This document shows, piece after piece, positions 13,091 to 25,499 of a DNA stretch of 64,000 nucleotides (within the stretch, counting starts at the first letter, position 1; each line of letters opens with the position of its first letter). The DNA is taken from NCBI GenBank assembly GCA_013399855.1, contig VXAY01002814.1:1031568-1095567 (forward strand). Direction: 5' to 3'. The stretch is from Oxyruncus cristatus (lineage: Eukaryota; Chordata; Aves; Passeriformes; Cotingidae). The notes below the pieces were generated by a model, which ran no database searches, was not told the origin of the DNA, and was given only the letters and a program-made list of their open reading frames with translations. Position numbers and translations under genes: made by a program.

Positions 13091-14595
13091 GGATAGTGAC
13101 TGTTCTTCACATGCCCTTAGTTTCACTCACTCCATTTCTCTCCCAAGCTTTGCATAGTGCCTATTTTTATGATGTTGCTGTCTTACAAAGATAAAATTCT
13201 TCTAAAAAAAAAAACTCCATTGACTGAATTCTTGCAAAAACATCTCGTGTTGAAGGAAATTCTTACGTCTGCATTATTTCAGTTCACAAAAGGAATATCA
13301 TTATTGTATTCATTATATCTACTTAAGGCAGAATTTAAATACACCGTGATACACCATGATTTTACACTTCACAAATCATCAGATTTTTCTCCTATTATTT
13401 CTTCTACTGTAAGTCAACAACTTTTTGTGTCCTTATAACCACAAAATACAACACCCTTACAATCAGCAAATAATTCTTTCTCCTGACTCTTCTAAGAAAG
13501 GAGGTCTTCCCTAATACCAGGAAAAGTAAGCAACTGCCCAAAGTCATACAAAAGATAATCTGTTGCAGAACTACAAAACAAAAAAGGCTCCATCTTTCAG
13601 CTGTTATGAGGTCTCCTACACTCATCCCAAGTCATGCAGCAAGTGCTGGTGGTGAGCACTGGTTGCTGCTTTTCCAGGATATGGCTTGTGAGCCAGAGGA
13701 GCAGCTTAAGAGGAGTCATTCTGACTCTCTCCTCTCTGAGGCCACACATCAGACAACTAAATATCTCTCTATGTAATCCGGTTCAACCAAGTTCAATATT
13801 CAATCCACAAAACTAGAAGACAGCCTAAAAATCCCACTGTAAATCAGACCTATCACTTATACACTGAATCTGTGGATAACACAGATACACATCTGGCAAA
13901 ATTCCTTCTGACAAAGGGGACAAAAAAAGACTGGATTTAATGCAATGCTTCTACCACTGACATAATTTTTTGCAGGAAAGGTAATTGCAAACACAGTATT
14001 AGGTCTTAGCTTTTAAAGGTTTGTTAATGCAATTTAATTTAAACACTAAAGCACCACATTTGACCTCCACTGGACTACTTTAACACACAAAGTTAACTCC
14101 TGGAAGCAAAAGGGGTGGCAGAATGGACACCTAAGAGGCCAACAATAGTTTTGCATGTGTTCATTAGAGACACCGAGTTGCTGCAGTCAAGATTTTAAAT
14201 ACCACATCTCATTTTGCAAATACTCTTTTTAAATACATTACAAATCATACAGAAGAAAACAGATCAATGTGCAAAAGAAACCGTTTTAGTTAAAAAGCCA
14301 TATTTTGTTTGAAAGCTTTACATGCACCCTGACAAATTAGTAATATTTTAATAAATTTAAATTTATTAGATTTTTCCAGAGATTCTATAAATTTGAGACA
14401 GCTAAAATTATTTCAATATTTTCAGAATGCCCAAGATTCATGGTCTCCTGGCAACTAGCAATCACATGGCTGGAGAGGTTTTGGCCTACTGTTACAATGC
14501 TGTCCTATGTTTGGTTGATGATTTATTCAAACCCAGTTTCAAACCTGCTGTTAGCTCCCTCATTGCTTTAATGCAGCTACTCTACCATTCATAAC
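13091..14595. other. Unique non-coding DNA
   Basis: Contains a probable MIR fossil (13495-13600) and AT-rich sequence around 14200-14400. Frames at 13157-13438 and 13634-13816 have no recognisable domain. Confidence 0.5.
13495..13600 (-). repeat. Probable MIR-type fossil SINE (antisense)
   Basis: AGTAAGCAACTGCCCAAAGT followed by CATACAAAAGATAATCTGTTGCAGAACTAC follows the antisense MIR core (TTAAGTGACTTGCCCAAGGTCA, then CACAGC..GTAAGTGGCAGAGC) with one length-preserving stretch of mismatches. Diverged but collinear. It is an ancient amniote repeat and does not code for anything. Confidence 0.45.
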
Positions 14596-14848
14596 TGTCA
14601 AGAACCAATTCGTTGGGACTTGCGCTTATTAAGCACCCAAACTGTGTAGTGAGCACATGCAGTTTTGTGCCTGGCAATGTGAATAAACGCTACTCTTTCC
14701 ACCCGTATAAATCGATCTCTGATGTTTTTAACACCATGCATTATTTTTCCCTTGTTCTCAAGATACTCAACCACGAACTCAGGAGAACCCATTGTGCACA
14801 GCTCGGCCTTAGCAGGTGGCACTAAGCCTGGCAGCCTCTCGTCTGACA
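14596..14848 (+). mobile_element. Possible retroviral LTR fragment (CpG-richer island)
   Basis: A short segment much richer in CpG than its surroundings, bounded by TGTCA (14596-14600) and its complement TGACA (14844-14848). Inside are AATAAA (14682-14687) and GTATAAATCGATCTCTG, reminiscent of the R/U5 part of vertebrate endogenous retroviral LTRs. There is no matching target-site duplication at the two ends and no clear primer-binding site after the right end, so a partial or misbounded element is possible. The opposite strand carries an open frame over nearly the same span (see findings), a competing explanation. Confidence 0.3.
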
Positions 14849-17800
14849 GGGCGCGGGCACAGAGGGAGAGGGTGGTTTGACACACTGTGCTTGCAGAAAG
14901 TTCCTGTATGCACAGAGTGTAAGGTCTGTGATTTTACATGGAAAGAGGAAGGAAAGGCTCATCTTCCAGATAGAGCACTGCGCTTGGAGAAACAGCAATG
15001 GACTTATTTTCTTAAATAGTGCTTTCTTTGAAAGGAGAAAGATTGCTCTGGCAATTAAAGGAGTAATCACGGTGGATATTTACCCTATTGAGGACAATAT
15101 ATCAATTCTCTTGGTCAAACACACCAACTGTGTAAATAATATAAAGAGAAAATGGGTTTTGAAAATAAAATATTACTTAACAAGTGCATTTATATTTTAA
15201 TCTAACACTGTTAATTCAATAGTCTCAAAAAGGCATATTTGAATTGCAGGCTTTAATAGTTTTTCATGTTGAATAACATGGTAATATGATTTTTCTCCAT
15301 TCTGTACACATAAGGAACATTCTAAAATTGTAGCCACAATTACACAGCAGCAGTGTGCATGATATTTAGTGCGAGCCTGGGAATAAAGCTAGTTCAAACC
15401 ATTTGGTTTAAAACAGTCATAAATAGCAATTTTAACATAATGATTCTAGTGTAGCATGCTTTGTTTGAATTTCAAGGATTCTAGTGGGAAAAACATAATA
15501 TTCTGAGCACTAATTTAATTCAAATTAGGACTATGGTAAAATTAAGGTTCTGACCAAATGGCAATTAGGTAAAGTTTGAGGTTGTTTTTTGGGTTTTGTT
15601 TGGTTTTGGTTTTCTTCTGGCACAAAGGACTCAATATTTCTTGAAAAGGAAATTATTATAAAAATGTCAGCAAGAATAATTGGAGGGTCAGAAGGTTTTT
15701 TCTTGAGTGTTTGCTGATATTTTGCCCATCCCATCAAGAATTTCAAAAGAGGAACAAAATGGCACTCTATCTTCTGGACAGCTTGATGTTTGTCTTTGCT
15801 GTCAAACAAAAGGGGATGCAATTCCATTCATACTGAGAAGATCAGAATAATGCAGAAAATATGATAAGTCAGAACAATTCACAACTAGTCATATCACACA
15901 TGAAGGGGTCTAGACTCCTGTAGTGCATAGAGACTGACACAATCAAGGTTGTTCATTAATAGGAAATGTACTTTCTTACCAGCTCTTTACATTTTCATGA
16001 AGAAGATGTTAACACAAATAACTTAAAATTACTCAAAATCATCTCAACATCAGTTAACTACACTAACTGATGCTGCAAACAGAACAGGTCTCTACTTACA
16101 CTCAGGAGTGGCTCCAACAGGACTATTCTGCATTACACCTGGAAGTCCTTGTGAGAAAAATCCCACCAGAAGTATTGGGAGAGTTATGAGATAAAAGTAT
16201 GAATGTATATGCAAGTTTTTCAAAAGGACAGTTGCTCTAGAAAATTAATCATCACTCCTTTTCTACAAGACTTTCAGTTCAAACTCATGGCCTCTTTTAA
16301 CATAAACACAGTGGACACAGTTCTCCAGGCTGTTTGTTTTGTGGCAATGTAATGCAATTAGAGTTAACTAGCCTTGAACTGGCAAATATATACAGTGTTT
16401 AGGCTTTACCCTTAAATAAAGCTTACTGCTACTCTAAGTTAATCAAAACCTTTTGCAAATTTGGAAGAAAGGTTAGATCACTTTCATCTCTAGATCTGTT
16501 TTCATGGTTACCTATAGAAATATCTGTTCTTTGGAAAGGTGAGGCCCTGTGCAACATTCCCATGGTCTCTTTCAGTGTATTAGGGTTTATTTTAGTGTAT
16601 TATACTGAATGCTGTTACATTTTCAGATGTGTGAAGCAATTCAGTATTGTCTTACTAAATATTTGCTGATTATCCAGAGATTAGATCAGATGAAAATTTA
16701 GGTAGAACCAATATTAATTACCTCTCACTATAGTGATCACATCTACAGGACATAAAAGTTTCACAGCCTAATGGCTGGGTGTTTGCATCCATCTTTCCAC
16801 ACTCTTAGTCTTATGGATAAACACATAGAAACACCAAAGTCTAACTTGCTCTGTACCAAACTGTCCTTATATCTTATCTTTCCTCATCAGATACTTATAT
16901 CCCTTCATTGATGCAAAGTACATCTGCTCCCAAATATAGGAATGCAATGAAGTGAATGAAAAGAAAAGCAATGGGTAGCAATAGTAATTTATAGTCTCTG
17001 GTTATTTAACCATTTCTTATTCACAGACTTAATCTGGGAGAAGTAATCAACAGTTAAGCTAATCAAGGAATGCTATCAGGAATGGGAGAAAAAGAAGCTC
17101 AGTAGGCCAACCAGTGCAGCTCTGCACTTTGAAGCAGGGTCTATTATAAACCAGGCATAATCTGTAAATTTCTGTATAACCTGTTTCTTAAAAATTATGA
17201 CAATTACACAGCCTCCTAAAATAGCTGCTCCCATCCCACAATTAGCACTACAGGATGAGGTTGCTTCTGTCCTTATAAATAATACAAATCTCATTTGCTA
17301 CACCCTAAAGAAGTCTGTCTTACCCTGCACTTAATGAACTGGTCACTATCCTATTCATAGCAATCATTTAGAGTTTATAGTATTCACCCCTCGGTCTTTT
17401 TTCAGCTTGTTATATCCAGAGGTTTCAAGGGGGGTTGTTTGTTCTGTTTCATAAGTCTTTGATTAGTCCACATTTATCTTGACCAAAACTCAGGCAGAGT
17501 ATTGAATCTCAGGTCTCACATGGGGGAGTAATTTTCTCCCCCATTTTATATCTGAGGGTCCTGATCATGCATCCTGAAATTACACCTTGTTTTTCTTCTC
17601 CCCAAGTACTCATCAAGATCTTTTGAGTTCTAAACTTAATCTCCCAAGTGCTTGCAAACTGTTCTAGATTGGTGTCAGCCAAAAACTTTTTAATGGTATC
17701 TGCTGCTATATCATCAGAGAGTAGAACCAGATCCACAAGACACCTTAGGGTGTCTGTTATGTACATCCCTGAGTTGCAAAACAAAGTATTGTTATCTTTG

Positions 17801-19520
17801 AGTATTTTTAAACATTTATGTAAACGTTATACTTAGCTTTATCCTGTTCATAGTTTCTTACACTACAATCTGTATATTTTAAGCATAAAAATGACATTTT
17901 ATAACGTGGGCTTTTCTATTTCAATCACAGAGCAGATTACAGTTCTTTTGTGAATGAAGGGAAAGGAAATGAAAGGCAAGGCATGTCTCATCTGCCTTAA
18001 AAACCGATGAAAGAAGATACGAATTAAAAGGAAAGTGAGAAGGTCATCAACAAGCAGAATGTCATGAAATATAATGGATAAAGCCAACTTTAAAATTTCT
18101 CCATAGGACTGATTGTAAACGTGACTAGTTAAAATTTCCCACAGAATCTTAAAAGGTAGACAGACTACACAAGCCAGGTAACAGCAGTTTTGCTTTTATG
18201 TATACTTTGAACTCTCAACTCCCACATAGTATGTTAGTTTACGGGAGGAAAAAAAAAATTATTTCTACCCTTACTCTTCCATACTTGACAGATTAGCAAA
18301 ACAACTAGTATGAATAAGGTTCTTTCTTGATTACTTCACACCCCTAACCATATCTCAGGGCCTTGGGTTTCACAGAGGCTGAAATGAGTGCTAGGACTGC
18401 ATGTCCTCCCTGCGTAAGCAATCCTCCTGCGAGCACTGGTAATGGGTAATGACTCAAACAATCAACCCCTTGCAGTACCTGCCCAGGTGCAGAGGACAGG
18501 CACACCCATCACCGGAGGGTACAAACTGGGTTTTGAGCCAGGTAAGGGAAGAGGACGAAAACTAGGGTAATATTTATATAACTATTGTGTTTTGACAGTG
18601 TCAGAGGTGAGTAATGTAATAGGTAGGAAAGCCTAATAAATCCTATTAAAAGTTAAAGTTTCAGTCCAATAGCCAAAGGTGCATGAGGTAATGTATCCAC
18701 AGTTCTCAGTCACAGTCTCCTTTATTATGGCCCATTTGCACCAGTCCAATCTGAAATGAACGCATTAGGTTTTGTGTTTTTTGCACAGTTGCTGCCAGTG
18801 TCTCTCTGCCCTTCCTCCTGATTTGCTTGGTAGTTTGGGAGCCTAAGGGAGGGGTGGATTAAATTGGAAAATATAAATAACAAATCAAAAATTAAAATTG
18901 ATTGGATAAACAATTTCCCTTAGACTGTTTCTTAATAAGTGATCGATTTTTTAATCAATATTCATTATTTCTCAGAACATACCAAACTGTTTATTGAATA
19001 AATGAATGGCTGGAACTACAATGACATGAAATCAAATAGGTGAACCAATTTCTTTAATAACATGGGCTGCACAGGCCACCTCATCTTACCTGGTTGAAAC
19101 TAAAAGTCAGAAATTCAACACCATTGAGCAAGTGATCCAAATAAAGGATGCAATTTGTTTGCATGTTTGGTACGCACAGGTGTAATAGCCACATGCTGAT
19201 TTGTGCAATATTTCTAAATTGCAGTTGAAAGTTTCTTTCTTTTCGATACAAGTTTTGTGTTCTTTCCCACAATTCTTCATTAGTCAGCATATTGCAAGGC
19301 TTCTGAAATAAAACTCAGATCTGAAAAATGAGATCTGTAAAACCGTTCACCATGAAGTCTTCAGGCATGGCAAATGGATTTCTCTAATAAGTCTTTATTC
19401 ACTTGTATCAGATTCAGTGGTACTTATAAACTATATGCTACATCCTAATATATACTTCAGACTATTTCATAGTTTTTTTGGCATGTAAAAAATAATCTTT
19501 TGAGAGACAGAGGTTCTGAT
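14849..19520. other. Unique non-coding DNA
   Basis: About 4.7 kb with no recognisable gene. A GT-rich run (T, G and TTTTGG units) sits at 15580-15620. 15190-15530 is AT-rich and enhancer-like, with AATTCAAATTAGG and GTTTAAAACAG. Frames at 15531-15827, 17076-17294 and 17509-17784 have no domains. The rest appears unique. Confidence 0.5.
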
Positions 19521-19546
19521 GTTCTTTTTTTTTTTTTTCTTTTCAG
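19521..19546 (+). other. T14 tract followed by CAG
   Basis: Fourteen T (19525-19538), then CTTTTCAG. This has the form of a strong 3' splice site, but the sequence after it meets a stop within about 20 codons in the best frame and no matching donor is evident. It may equally be a plain poly-T tract. No exon is called. Confidence 0.25.
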
Positions 19547-22500
19547 CTGAAGAAAAAGCACGAGGGTACGAGATCTCCAAGAAATGTTTGCACATTTGTT
19601 TAAAACACAAACAAGCATATTAATTTGGTTCTACATAATACAGATCGTATTGTTTACATGATCTTCAACTCACAAATTTCTTCCAGTATATGGAAATACT
19701 TAATTTTCATTTGCACTCAGAATATACATGATTCTTCTTCTTATGAAAAAATATAAACTGTACTAATCAACTGTTAACTAATTTCTAGGACGCTTGCTGT
19801 AACATCTATTTTAACTTGTAATAACTAATCTAACATATGACCAAACAGCAGTATAATTTCATTGCTCTAAAGAGATAAAAGGATGAAATTACCTGAGCAA
19901 TGAAAGGAATGAGAAGGATAGCAGTTTCAGTTTGTACATTAATTCGATGTGTTTGTTGTTGTCACAAATAATTATAGAGAAATCAAGTATCAATCTATTG
20001 TGCTATGTTGCCATCTACAATAACACTAATGTAAGAAGAATAACTTCCATTAACCTCACTTTTGTAGATCACAGATTTTTGCAAATAGTAAAGGCCTGTG
20101 GTTAAACCAGAAATCTAACCTAAAGTCTGAAACTTCAAATCTAATTTCACTCTCAATTTCAATCTACCTTACAACACTGCTTCCCAATACAAAGCACTAG
20201 GTTCAGCTGTTAACACTAACATTGAGATTAAAAAAGCGTTAACTACTGAAACGTAGCTGTTTCCTTTCTTAATATATAAATATTCTGCAGGAATTCAAGT
20301 CCAGTCACCATTCAGTGTAACACCCATTTCTAGGGCATTCAGGACTATCTGACAACATGAGTCATCAGCACTGACCAAAACAACACTTTCCCATAATTCC
20401 AAGCATAAAATCCTAGGCACTAATGCTCTGGATTTATTCACAGAGCTTTCAGCTCCCTTAGTCTAGCATTTTGCACTGTCCACTTCAATATACATCTACA
20501 TGAGGTTGTTAAGGTCCACTCGCCCTTTGGAAATTTTTTAAAACATATGTTATTTTTCCAGTAAAAGTTTGCTTAAAATGGCTGTGATTGTCCTCTCGGT
20601 TGAGGAATAGACTTGGTAAAGCAGGTAGGAGATGAAGCAGAGGCAGTTTGTGTCCCAGAGACTGGCCAGGAGATGGTGGCAGAGAGCAGCTCTCTCTCAC
20701 TCCCTTTATCATGGTGATTTTAATTCTCATAGACCCCAAGGTCCTCTGGGCACCTCATTACACTGAAACACAGCAGTCTCCTGAGTTGTGCCATCAACTT
20801 ACTTTTTATGTTTTAAGATACCGTAACAAGCTCAAAACACCGGTTAACATCCAGTTTGTTCGGTCGGACCGGGGCACTTGCATAAACATGCTACAGAGAC
20901 TGCACGAACTCAGCTCTCCCACATCTGCTGAAGAACCAAGTATCATGACATCAGTTTTGGTAGTGATAAAAATCAAACATTTTCTAGAGCCATTATTGCC
21001 TAAAATGTTAATGCAGTTTACTTTTTTCAAATGTGATCGATAGCTGGGGGAAAAGTGCCCATAAATTACTAAAGGCAAATACCATTCTATTAGCACTCAG
21101 GAGATTTTGCAACATTTGCCAGTCTCTGTTTTACTGGAAAAAAAAAATTAATTTGCTGAAAGCCTAGGTTTTTACCTGTCTTTGTCTTTCTCTGTGAAAG
21201 AAGGATATTTTTATCGGGAGCCATTTAGGAGATATAATTCTAATGTACTATAGCTATAGGTTTCAATTAATGTTCTACCTCTCTGTCAGGTTTACACTCC
21301 ATGTTTTATGAAATCATTAACTATTGTCATGTTTCTATTACGATACTATTAGGAAATAAAGAGATGTATGTAAATGGAGATGTAAAATAAATGTACGACA
21401 GTTACTAGGAGCAACATCTGTGCACTATCATACGTGTTTACACTAATTTTCTAAAGATTGTTCCATTCATTACAAAGCATTGTTACTTGCTGTGGCACAA
21501 CCCTTATTTCCATGCATTTAGGGATTCAAGCAAAGAGAGGGTAAATGAGAGCCTAATCAATACCACTTTTCATTTTGCTTCTAATGTTCTGCCTTTCCCT
21601 TTCTTTTCTTCATGAACAAATCCAAAAAAGATCCTGACGTTACAGTCATAAAATGTAATTCTTCTGCAGAAACACAGACAATAATGCTCTCTGTATTCAG
21701 GCGTATTGCATATTCTAATGGCATTTGGCTAAATTGAGTATGGATTTAACATCAAAGGCTTCATGAATTTTTCAAATGAGATATTAAAGTCAATATTTCA
21801 AGTGAAAGATATTTCAATTTAGTTGCATACACAACAATAAAAAACTTCTACAAGGCAGAGGTACTAGTGGCTGTGGCAGTATTAGTTCATTCAGGAAATT
21901 ATTAGTTTATAAGAAAATCAAACAGAAGGTTGTGATATGGCAATGACACTGAATAAATTACACTCACCGATACACGCTAAACGTACTTTATCTCTTGAAG
22001 TCCGAAGCAGAACTTGCTACTGGTGTGTTCAGTCCTTCAAGCAGGGCTTCATTTGGGGCTATTTTATTTATTCATTTTGTAAATTCAAATGGTTCCATCA
22101 CGATTTCTATTCAGAACCTCAGAAATCTGCTGATTTTCACCTCTGAAATGGCTAGGCCTACTGTATGCAAGAAAAATTCCTGACCTTGTTTATTTTTTAA
22201 TCAAAGTGTATTTTGCTTCATATTGTTAATGCTCGTGCAATGCTGCTTCTGGTTTCACACTGAGTTATTGCACGTTCAGACTTGGTGCCCACAAAAAGTC
22301 CACTGAGCTCTGATAACTTCTGTGTCCTGGCAAAGATAGAGACTTGCAAACAACACAACACAGAGTCTGATCACTCTTTTCCTTTCCTATTTCAGGCACA
22401 TCGAATGTAGCCAAGTGCCCATTAACTCAGTAAGACCTTGTATTATGGTGTCCTGACATATCCCTGAAGAGCACACGCATTTGTATCCCCTACAACTCTT

Positions 22501-22718
22501 GGGGGAGCCGGAGGCACTACACACATGCAGGCACTGTGGATTTAGGCAGCTATAACCACATTGTGCTTCTAAAAGCAAATACACCATTTGTTCACACACT
22601 GGATAACAGCAACTACAAATACATACCACCGAAGATGCAATGATTACTGATTTTACTAGTAATTCTTATATTACTGAAAACTAATTATAATTAATAACAA
22701 TTAAGAACCCTACTACTA

Positions 22719-22743
22719 AGAAATACAGGAATACTGTATTTCT
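22719..22743. repeat. 10-bp perfect inverted repeat
   Basis: AGAAATACAG and CTGTATTTCT flank a 5-base loop (GAATA). The right arm is followed at once by a partial direct copy (GTATTTCT). A short hairpin of unknown meaning. Confidence 0.75.
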
Positions 22744-22867
22744 GTATTTCTGCTCCTGCTACCACTACAAATACAAAAAGCTTTGCTATGTACGTGACAT
22801 TTCTACAGAAGTCCCCAGCCAATTTTTGCAAGTGCCTTTAAACACAGGTGGGAGGGCAAATCTTTTT

Positions 22868-22905
22868 GGGTACCAGGGGAAAGTTACACTGATTTAAAAC
22901 TCTGA
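22868..22905. repeat. Possible sauropsid repeat fossil
   Basis: AAAGTTACACTGATTTAAAA followed by CTCTGATTATCAGG resembles the 'GTTACACCAGTGTAAATC' type motif common in reptile and bird DNA. Short and uncertain; the family cannot be named. Confidence 0.2.
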
Positions 22906-25499
22906 TTATCAGGTAGTTTGGGCCCACAAATTACCACAAAAAAACCATCCTAAAAGCACTTCCTTGAAACCAGCAGGTTGTTTGTCTCTGCAATATTCAC
23001 CTAAGTGTTTGCACTTACTGTGAGAGCCCTTCAAGGGCTCACATAAAAAACAAAGCTGGCACTAACTAAATGTTAAGCTGCTGGGCCTATCTCTGTCATG
23101 GCTGCTGGACTGATAGCAAATGCAGACCTGTTGTTCAGAACTAAACAAAGCCAGTAGCCTTGTGGGGAACACTTGCAGAGACCGAGGCATTACATCTTTC
23201 CCCCATTCAAACTCTACACAATTTGTTTCATTTATCCAGTTTGCACCCTTGTAGGCCTTGGTATCCTATCTTTTTGTTCATCCCTAGAGCCTTTCTGAAG
23301 GTCAGTGTTCGAAGTCCTCTAGTATTTCCATATAATGGAAAGTGCCACCATCTCAAAGGCAATCAATCAAGGATAAATGTCATCTTCAGAAACAGTACTC
23401 TCAGGAGAAGTATTTCTTGTGGTAACAAAGGTAAGGTAGAAACTTCGTATTGTTAACAAGATCCAATAATAACTAGAATTATATTTTCAAAATTGCCTTT
23501 GGGGCTGGGGAATATGATTTCCTTTTCTTCTGTTGTAATTTCTGGTCATCTTTGAGATCGTTCCAAAAACTACAGTTCACAGTTAATGAGTCAGCAGTGC
23601 ATCCAAAAACTTCCACTTTATTGAAATTTTGACTTTTTTTATGGCATGATATACAATGACACTGTTAAGAGGAAAGATTCCCTCATGATCTCCACTGACT
23701 GTGAGAATCAATGTTTAGGAATGTTCCCCTGAACTGAATAATTTCATATTATTCTTCTTGATTTTAGGGATGCACATAAAGTTAAGAGTACTGCTCTTGC
23801 AAGATCTATGTCAAAACAATCACTCAAATTATTCTTCAAAGCACTGCTAAATAAACAGGGAATATATGTAGCTCAGATCAGAAGAGGAGACCAAGCTGCA
23901 AGATTTGACCTTGGACAAGCAAATGCTATGCCAGTAATAAAGTCATTCACATATCATGCTGTACATAACTTTGGTGTTTAATGTAAGTTTCTCCCGAAAA
24001 CATACGAGTAGATTATCCATAGAAACAAACTGAAGAGCTTGAGCTACCTAAAACACACATTTAACTCTTTATTGACTGGTGATAATCTGCACTGATCCAC
24101 ATCGCAATTCCATTGCAGATGTTGCTGACATCAAGATGTATGACAAAGAAACTACAGAAAGAGCATATTTAAACATGTATTTCACAGTAACTCAACCATA
24201 TATGTAGTGAAAAATGTCTTCTATGGGAGTTCAAGTTCTCTACTTTATTCTCTGCAATTTTATGCATGTTGTTAGAAATAAGGAGTAATGAAAGTCCAGT
24301 TCACAGTCATTTGATTTCCTCTAATTTCCTAGCTTTCTAAAATTTTCTGATTTGCTCTTTAAGTTTTATTTTTGCCAGAGTCTAGAGAAGGAACTATAAT
24401 TATGTAGCGAGACTGAAACTCACGGCATGGAGAGGGATGGTTACACTTTTGGATGTACCATTTGTACAGATGGAGCAAGCACAGCTGCTTTCAGACTTGT
24501 TAATACATTCTGTAGGGAATGAAAGCCTTGAAAAGGATTGTACTTCTGCGCATTTCCTCCCCCTCCACACAGCTAACGGAGCTGGCAGTCCACCAAAGCT
24601 CCAAACATACTCTCCTGCACTGTGTAGAAGAAAGTGTGGCATTTCATTAAGGGGAAAATAATGCTTTTGGGGCACCACATAGGATCATCTTTATTAGAGT
24701 GGAAGAACCAGAAAGGATGAAGGAAGCAGGCATAGTGCTGGGACAGAAAGGTGGGAAATGTGTGTATGACTAGGTGAAGAAGCACTGCAATTCTTTTTCT
24801 TTCTCTTTGTTATAGGCCAGATCTAAAGCATTAGCTCTCCATCTAGGTAGAAGTAAGATACACCAAGACCCTCAACAGATTTTTTAGTCTCAATCTGGGA
24901 AATGTATTTATTATGAAGTGTTAGGTGGTTCAGAGCACTTGTGATAGGCCTCTAAGCTAAGGTGCATTTTGTATGCTTTCACAGAGTGACAAAGCAGGAA
25001 ATAACTTAAAAAACCACCTTGGTAGAAATCAAAATAAAAAGTTCCATGAAGGTCATCTGAAAAGGCTAAAAGGCAATCAAAAATCAAACTGTTTACCAGG
25101 CACGCAAAAATAGGAACAACCTTAGTGCAAGGTATAATAAACAAATTCCTCTGGTAATGTGAACTACACAGATGATTTCTCCATCAACTCTCCATATTTT
25201 GAAAGCCACATGATACCAACGAAGGCAACAGAACTTACCCAAGTTCAGTAGTTCAGCAACGAGCTTTGTGTGTTAGTCCACCCACCTCCTTGAAAAAAAG
25301 AAATGTTACATGTCAGGAATGAGTCCAGTAATTATCTTCTAACACAGGAGCAATGCCAGCAACATCCCGGTAATGGCAGCATTAATGCTAAAAGTTTACA
25401 TTTTCAGAAGTGAAAACATTTACAGACACAATCTGGATATTTTAACTGTCACGGGCCTCAGCAATCCGGTACTGCTTAGCCTTGGGGCCAAGGCATAAA

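Larger units (their letters stand above)
19547..25499. other. Unique non-coding DNA
   Basis: Roughly 6 kb without a supported gene. Contents of note are a local CpG cluster at 20841-20875, an AT-rich enhancer-like block around 21300-21800, a small perfect hairpin at 22719-22743 and a possible repeat fossil at 22868-22905. The 131-codon frame at 20648-21043 and other frames lack domains. Confidence 0.5.

Noticed and set aside
19525..19600. Exon after the T14 tract and CAG
   Set aside because: The best frame stops within about 20 codons and no donor or homology supports it.
22382..22430. 34-nt microexon between TTTCCTATTTCAG and CA|GTAAGA
   Set aside because: Both sites look good, but the length is extreme, the frame gives no recognisable peptide and no neighbouring exon is visible.
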